Positions 1-2,766 of a DNA stretch of 5,408 nucleotides are shown piece after piece (the stretch's first letter is position 1; each line of letters starts with the position of its first letter). The DNA lies in assembly GCA_900553215.1 (NCBI GenBank), contig USCJ01000108.1, positions 1 through 5,408 of the forward strand, written 5' to 3'. This stretch comes from an uncultured Collinsella sp. (GTDB lineage: Bacteria; Actinomycetota; Coriobacteriia; Coriobacteriales; Coriobacteriaceae). Made by a program: the position numbers and the translations under genes. The notes under the pieces were generated by a model, which was not told where the DNA came from, ran no database searches, and was given only the letters and a program-made list of their open reading frames with translations.

Positions 1-7
1 TTTCCCG

Positions 8-36
8 TTGACCGACGCCGGGGTCCCCGCCATAAT
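8..36 (+). promoter_or_regulatory. Sigma70-type promoter for rplJL
   Basis: A -35 box TTGACC (8-13) and a -10 box CATAAT (31-36) are separated by exactly 17 nt; each matches the housekeeping consensus at 5 of 6 positions. Transcription would start near 43, so the whole L10 leader (from about 61) would be in the transcript. The spacer contains a perfect 11-nt palindrome, CGGGGTCCCCG (19-29). The promoter implies that rplJL can be transcribed independently of any upstream genes, which would be rplK-rplA in the usual gene order but lie outside the window. The call rests on consensus match and spacing only. Confidence 0.7.
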
Positions 37-60
37 TCTTTCGGTTCACGCACGAATCCG

Positions 61-151
61 CTGCCAGAGACAGCCGGTGCAAACGGGCATCGCCCGCGAG
101 CTTAATGGGACTTCCCGCCAGCCGAGGTGGTCGAGCAGATATGTCTTCTCG
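61..151 (+). promoter_or_regulatory. Ribosomal protein L10 leader (rplJL autoregulatory RNA)
   Basis: The segment carries the conserved blocks of the L10 leader family: CCAGAGACAGCCGGTGC at 64-80 (family pattern close to CCAAAGACAGCAGGTGC), GCTTAAT at 100-106 and GCCGAGGT at 121-128. A variable hairpin CGGGC-ATC-GCCCG (84-96) lies between them. In Bacillus subtilis and E. coli this RNA binds the L10(L12)4 complex. In B. subtilis binding favours a downstream terminator and so lowers rplJL expression. Here an intrinsic terminator follows directly (151-187). A competing hairpin can form at 132-151 (CGAG-c-AGA / TCT-t-CTCG, loop TATG), extendable by G126, G127, G129 and G130 pairing with C152-C156. 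It would consume the left arm of the terminator, so it is a candidate antiterminator. Family assignment is by motif recognition; the switch is inferred. Confidence 0.82.
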
Positions 152-187
152 CCCCCGTCGCTCATGCAGCGCGGGGGCTTTCTTTTT
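151..187 (+). terminator. Intrinsic terminator/attenuator in the rplJ leader
   Basis: GCCCCCG (151-157) pairs with CGGGGGC (172-178). After a single bulged T158, CGCT (159-162) pairs with AGCG (168-171), leaving a 5-nt loop CATGC. The stem has 11 bp, almost all G-C, and is followed by TTTCTTTTT (179-187). Since it lies between the promoter and rplJ, downstream of the L10 leader motif, it fits an attenuator and not an end-of-operon terminator. Readthrough is required for any rplJ expression from the promoter at 8-36. Confidence 0.85.
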
Positions 188-252
188 GGACATGCCCCCG
201 TCACGTCCTTGTGGCGGACCGTGCCCGGAAAGAATTCGAGGAGGTGTAATTC

Positions 253-774
253 ATGCCCCAGCAGTACAAAATCGACAAGGTTGCAGAGATCGAGTCCCGT
301 ATCGCCGAGAACGCCGGTCTGTTCGTCGTCAACTACAACGGTCTGACGGTTAAGCAGGCTCAGGAGCTGCGTCATCAGCTTCGCGAGTGCGGCGCCGAGA
401 TGAAGGTCTACAAGAACAACCTGGTCAAGATCGCTCTCAAGAACCAGGAGCAGCCCGAGCTCGACGAGATCCTCGCCGGCCCCGTCGCTTATGTGTTCTA
501 CGAGTCCGAGCCGGTCGAGGCCGCTAAGGCCCTTAAGGACTTCTCTGCTAAGTCCAAGGGCGTCCTTGAGATCAAGGGCGGTATCTCCGACGGCAAGGCC
601 GTTTCCGCTGATGATGTTAAGGCTATCGCCGAGCTGCCCACCAAGGATCAGCTTCTCGGCCAGATCGCCGGTCTCATCTCCGGTTTCGCTCGCGACATCG
701 CTGTCTGCGTCAACGGCGTTTCCTCTGGTCTCGCTCGTTCGATCCAGCAGGTCTCCGAGCAGAAGGCAGCCTAG
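253..774 (+). CDS. rplJ: 50S ribosomal protein L10
   Basis: This 173-residue protein has the usual length for L10 (uL10), the base of the ribosomal stalk. L10 binds 23S rRNA together with L11 through its N-terminal domain and carries L7/L12 dimers on its C-terminal helix. The N-terminal half shows the family pattern: KIDKVAEIESRI near the start, then AGLFVVNYNGLTV, an ELRHQLRECGAEMKVYKN stretch around residues 38-55 and LAGPVAYVF near 74-82. The C-terminal part from about residue 140 (SGFARDIAVCVNG onward) is the expected amphipathic, Ala/Val-rich stalk-binding helix. The ATG at 253 has an excellent ribosome binding site, GAGGAGGT (238-245), 7 nt upstream. It is co-directional with rplL 102 nt downstream, the standard pairing, and is preceded by the L10 autoregulatory leader. 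Codon use is strongly biased to GAG, AAG and CTC, as expected for a highly expressed gene. Confidence 0.97.
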   Translation: MPQQYKIDKVAEIESRIAENAGLFVVNYNGLTVKQAQELRHQLRECGAEMKVYKNNLVKIALKNQEQPELDEILAGPVAYVFYESEPVEAAKALKDFSAKSKGVLEIKGGISDGKAVSADDVKAIAELPTKDQLLGQIAGLISGFARDIAVCVNGVSSGLARSIQQVSEQKAA

Positions 775-789
775 TCGCTGTTTTCACCC

Positions 790-858
790 GCGGCGGCAAC
801 GCCGCACCCCTGGCGCATTCGCGCCGTGTTTTAACTGATCTCCGTGCACAGACACGGA
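790..858 (+). other. Three tandem RNA hairpins between rplJ and rplL
   Basis: Three perfect-stem hairpins fill the intergenic region. The first is GCGGCG/CGCCGC (790-795 with 800-805), closed by the stable GNRA-type tetraloop GCAA. The second is GGCGC/GCGCC (812-816 with 821-825), loop ATTC, followed by GTGTTTTA, which resembles a weak terminator. The third is TCCGTG/CACGGA (841-846 with 853-858), loop CACAGA, ending 5 nt before the rplL ribosome binding site. They could tune the excess of L7/L12 over L10 through partial termination, RNA processing or protection of the rplL message; that role is inference. Confidence 0.6.
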
Positions 859-876
859 AACCGAAAGGACTTAGAA

Positions 877-1254
877 ATGGCTAAGCTTACCACCGATGAG
901 ATCATCGATGCTCTTAAGGAAATGACCCTTCTCGAGGCTTCCGAGCTCGTTAAGGCTATCGAGGACACCTTCGGCGTTTCCGCCGCTGCTCCTGCCGCTG
1001 TTGTCGCCGCTCCCGCTGCTGGCGCTGCTGAGGCCGAGGAGAAGACCGAGTTTGACGTCGTGCTCGAGGGCTTCGGCGACAACAAGATCCAGGTCATCAA
1101 GGCCGTCCGTGAGCTCACCAACCTTGGCCTGAAGGAGGCCAAGGAGGTCGTCGAGGGCGCTCCCAAGGCTGTTCTCGAGGGTGCCAAGAAGGAGGACGCC
1201 GAGGCTGCCAAGGAGAAGCTCGAGGCTGCTGGCGCTGCTGTCACCCTCAAGTAA
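877..1254 (+). CDS. rplL: 50S ribosomal protein L7/L12
   Basis: L7/L12 (bL12) is the multicopy acidic stalk protein that recruits and stimulates EF-Tu, EF-G, IF2 and RF3. The 125-residue product has the full family architecture. Residues 1 to about 33 are the N-terminal dimerisation and L10-binding helices ([20 protein letters not shown]). About 35-53 form a flexible Ala/Pro/Val-rich hinge. About 56-125 form the globular factor-binding domain with the hallmark [20 protein letters not shown] and a terminal GAAVTLK. The ATG at 877 is chosen over the in-frame ATG at 844 because L7/L12 proteins begin MAKLT and AAAGGA (864-869) lies 7 nt upstream; the upstream option would add 11 residues inside a hairpin. 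A strong terminator follows 27 nt after the stop codon. Confidence 0.98.
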   Translation: MAKLTTDEIIDALKEMTLLEASELVKAIEDTFGVSAAAPAAVVAAPAAGAAEAEEKTEFDVVLEGFGDNKIQVIKAVRELTNLGLKEAKEVVEGAPKAVLEGAKKEDAEAAKEKLEAAGAAVTLK

Positions 1255-1281
1255 TCAGGCTTTCTCGCCAGATTCCTTTGC

Positions 1282-1322
1282 AGACGGGGTTCGCATTGCG
1301 AGCCCCGTCTTTTTTTGTTTTT
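1282..1322 (+). terminator. Strong intrinsic terminator ending rplJL
   Basis: GACGGGGTTCGC (1283-1294) pairs with GCGAGCCCCGTC (1298-1309) over 12 bp, with one G-U pair and a 3-nt loop ATT. An A1282-T1310 pair can extend it. Seven T residues (1310-1316), one G and five more T follow. It should stop most transcription before galU and so separates rplJL from the downstream genes. Confidence 0.93.
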
Positions 1323-1393
1323 AGGTCCCTCGGTATCGGTTGCTCAAACTGCCATGTTCTGTGATTTGCGTCGTATCGGGTGTCCTGCCGTTG

Positions 1394-1430
1394 GGCAATA
1401 AAATTGCACCATTCGAGCAATAATTTGCGT
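1394..1430 (+). promoter_or_regulatory. Paired palindromic operator candidates upstream of galU
   Basis: Two near-identical palindromic elements lie just upstream of the galU promoter: GCAATAAAATTGC (1395-1407, arms GCAAT/ATTGC) and GCAATAATTTGC (1417-1428, arms GCAA/TTGC). Their centres are about 21-22 nt apart, two turns of B-DNA, so dimers bound at both would face the same side of the helix. They end 18 nt before the proposed -35 box at 1446, a typical activator position. The regulator cannot be identified from the sequence. Confidence 0.45.
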
Positions 1431-1445
1431 TGACCTGCTGAAGAA

Positions 1446-1473
1446 TTGTCCCTGCCTTGTAGCGACATATAGT
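1446..1473 (+). promoter_or_regulatory. Candidate promoter for galU
   Basis: A -35-like TTGTCC (1446-1451, 4 of 6 to consensus) and a -10 TATAGT (1468-1473, 5 of 6) are separated by 16 nt, giving a start near 1480 and a leader of about 90 nt. A better -35 hexamer, TTGACC (1430-1435), lies upstream but has no -10 box at 16-18 nt spacing. The strong terminator upstream makes a dedicated galU promoter necessary, and this is the best candidate in the gap. Confidence 0.6.
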
Positions 1474-1510
1474 TCCAGCGGTAAGATGCTTGGGTATCGC
1501 AATTTGGTCT

Positions 1511-1547
1511 GCGGCTGTGTGCCGCACGCATGGGGCGCTTTTGCGCC
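1511..1547 (+). other. Two hairpins in the galU 5' leader
   Basis: GCGGC (1511-1515) pairs with GCCGC (1521-1525) with loop TGTGT, and GGCGC (1534-1538) pairs with GCGCC (1543-1547) with loop TTTT. The second ends 4 nt before the AAAGGA ribosome binding site (1552-1557). They may insulate or modulate galU translation. No terminator-like T run follows and no known riboswitch was recognised. Confidence 0.45.
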
Positions 1548-1569
1548 TGCGAAAGGATCTTTGAATAAC

Positions 1570-2478
1570 ATGAAGGCCATCATCCCCGCCGCCGGTCTTG
1601 GCACGCGTTTTCTGCCTGGCACCAAGTGCACGCCCAAAGAGATGCTGCCGGTGCTCGACAAGCCCGTCATTCAGTACGTCGTCGAGGAGGCGCTCGACCC
1701 CGAGGAAGTCGACGATGCCATCATCGTTACTTCTCCCGGTAAGCCCGAGCTACTGAACTACTTCCAGCCCGATCGCTCGCTCGAGAACCTGCTGCGCGAG
1801 CGCGGCAAGAACGCCTATGCCGATGCCGTCGCCCACGCTGGCGGTATGCCGGTCGACTTCCGTTATCAGTACGAGCCCAAGGGCCTCGGCCATGCTATCC
1901 GCTCTGCTGCCGACGCCGTAGCAGGGGAGAACTTCCTGGTTCTTCTGGGCGACTACGTCGTGCCTAATCGCGACATCTGCGACAAGATGCTCGCCGTTTC
2001 CAAGGAGCACGGTGGCGCTTCGGTTATCGCCGTCGCTGCTTGCTCGCCCGAGGAAGTCAGCCGCTACGGCGTTATCGCCGGTGAGCGCGTCGGTTCGCTC
2101 GAGGGTGCCGAGGACGTTGCCGATGCAGAGCCGGGCGCTGTCTGGCGTATCGGCGGTCTGGTTGAGAAGCCCGCTCCCGAGGCTGCTCCGTCCAACCTGT
2201 ACATCGTCGGTCGCTACCTGCTGAGCCCGCTGGTCATGGACCTGCTGGCCGATCAGCAGGCCGGTAAGGGCGGCGAGATCCAGCTGACCGACGCCATGGC
2301 ACGCTCGCTTGATCGCGAGGCCATGTACGCCGTTGTCATCGACCCGCTGTCGGGCTACGACACTGGCACTCCCTCTGGTTGGATGGCCACTAACGCCCTC
2401 ATGGCTGCAAACGACCCCCGCTTTGCCGATGCCTTCTGGGACGCCATCGACGAGCGCGGCGGATTGATGCGCAAGTAA
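1570..2478 (+). CDS. galU: UTP-glucose-1-phosphate uridylyltransferase
   Basis: GalU (EC 2.7.7.9) makes UDP-glucose from UTP and glucose-1-phosphate in the cytoplasm, for cell-envelope glycans, galactose metabolism and glycolipids. The 302-residue product is full length for the family. Residues 6-25 hold the nucleotide-binding signature PAAGLGTRFLP...TK..PKEM, with R13 and K23 in the usual places. Then come DKPVIQYVVEEA (30-41), EPKGLGHAI, the metal-binding aspartate D128 in LLGDYV, VEKP with K200, APSNLYIVGRYLL, GGEIQLTDA (234-242) and a C-terminal GYDTGTPSGW. The aspartate motif is GDY where relatives have GDD or PDV; the essential Asp is kept. ATG 1570 is chosen because family members start MKAIIPAAG; AAAGGA (1552-1557) lies 12 nt upstream, longer than usual. 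The frame is open upstream to ATG 1486, but those 28 codons contain the leader hairpins and are not GalU-like. Promoter and terminators suggest a single-gene unit. Confidence 0.95.
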   Translation: MKAIIPAAGLGTRFLPGTKCTPKEMLPVLDKPVIQYVVEEALDPEEVDDAIIVTSPGKPELLNYFQPDRSLENLLRERGKNAYADAVAHAGGMPVDFRYQYEPKGLGHAIRSAADAVAGENFLVLLGDYVVPNRDICDKMLAVSKEHGGASVIAVAACSPEEVSRYGVIAGERVGSLEGAEDVADAEPGAVWRIGGLVEKPAPEAAPSNLYIVGRYLLSPLVMDLLADQQAGKGGEIQLTDAMARSLDREAMYAVVIDPLSGYDTGTPSGWMATNALMAANDPRFADAFWDAIDERGGLMRK

Positions 2479-2498
2479 GCCTTCGGGCACCGACATTT

Positions 2499-2532
2499 AC
2501 GGGCGTGGACCTCGGTTCGCGCCCGTTTTTTT
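2499..2532 (+). terminator. Intrinsic terminator after galU
   Basis: ACGGGCG (2499-2505) pairs with CGCCCGT (2520-2526). The stem continues through T-G, G-C, G-T, A-T and C-G pairs (2506-2510 with 2515-2519) to a CTCG tetraloop. Seven T residues (2526-2532) form the run. It starts 21 nt after the galU stop codon and should isolate rpoB from galU transcription. Confidence 0.92.
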
Positions 2533-2555
2533 ATAAGAGCTGCGATTGCCGGCTC

Positions 2556-2588
2556 TCTGTTCACAGAAAATATATGAACAGATGTTCG
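2556..2588 (+). repeat. Inverted repeat containing an SOS-box-like palindrome
   Basis: TCTGTTCA (2556-2563) and TGAACAGA (2575-2582) form perfect 8-nt inverted arms around an AT-rich 11-nt spacer. The right arm is shared with a second palindrome, TGAACAGATGTTCG (2575-2588), with arms GAACA/TGTTC. This second element fits the Gram-positive LexA box CGAAC-N4-GTTCG at every fixed position except the first base. It lies about 80 nt upstream of the proposed rpoB -35 box. It may be a regulator site or chance; no SOS-type gene is adjacent. Confidence 0.4.
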
Positions 2589-2665
2589 ATACACATACAT
2601 CTACCTGCGTGTTTTCTGTCGAAAAACTTTGCTACTCCAAAAACTCAATCGCGTCAAGGCTTTTC

Positions 2666-2693
2666 TTGCCCAACGGTCGGTACCTGATAAACT
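2666..2693 (+). promoter_or_regulatory. Candidate extended -10 promoter for rpoB
   Basis: A -35-like TTGCCC (2666-2671) is followed after 16 nt by TAAACT (2688-2693), preceded by TG-n (2685-2687), the extended -10 signature. The start would fall near 2700, leaving a leader of about 67 nt. Because a terminator ends galU upstream, rpoB needs a promoter in 2533-2766, and this is the best match seen. The hexamers are only moderate (4 of 6 each). Confidence 0.5.
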
Positions 2694-2709
2694 ATTAGGT
2701 TGCGATAAC

Positions 2710-2730
2710 TGGCGAAGCTATGCCTCGCCA
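2710..2730 (+). other. Hairpin in the rpoB 5' leader
   Basis: TGGCGA (2710-2715) pairs with TCGCCA (2725-2730) around a 9-nt loop. No T run follows, so it is not a terminator. It lies 20 nt before the rpoB ribosome binding site and might stabilise or regulate the message; no known rpoB autoregulatory RNA was recognised. Confidence 0.35.
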
Positions 2731-2766
2731 ACCCACCGAGCATTTCCGTGAAGGAGGAAAAACCTG

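Noticed and set aside
1486..1569. A possible 28-residue N-terminal extension of GalU from ATG 1486
   Set aside because: GalU proteins start at MKAIIPAAG. The extension contains the leader hairpins, is not GalU-like, and begins only a few bases after the predicted transcription start without a ribosome binding site.
1247..1670. Minus-strand open frames of 68-108 codons across the rplL-galU gap
   Set aside because: They cross the rplL terminator, the galU promoter and the galU start. There is no ribosome binding site or family resemblance, and the sequence looks regulatory.
1750..2496. A 248-codon minus-strand open frame opposite galU
   Set aside because: galU is unambiguous on the plus strand. 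The antisense frame runs through the galU coding region with no recognisable domain or ribosome binding site.
2505..2687. A 60-codon plus-strand open frame between galU and rpoB, with an internal ATG at 2574
   Set aside because: It begins inside the galU terminator hairpin, has no ribosome binding site at either ATG, has atypical codon use and overlaps the SOS-like palindrome and the rpoB promoter candidate.
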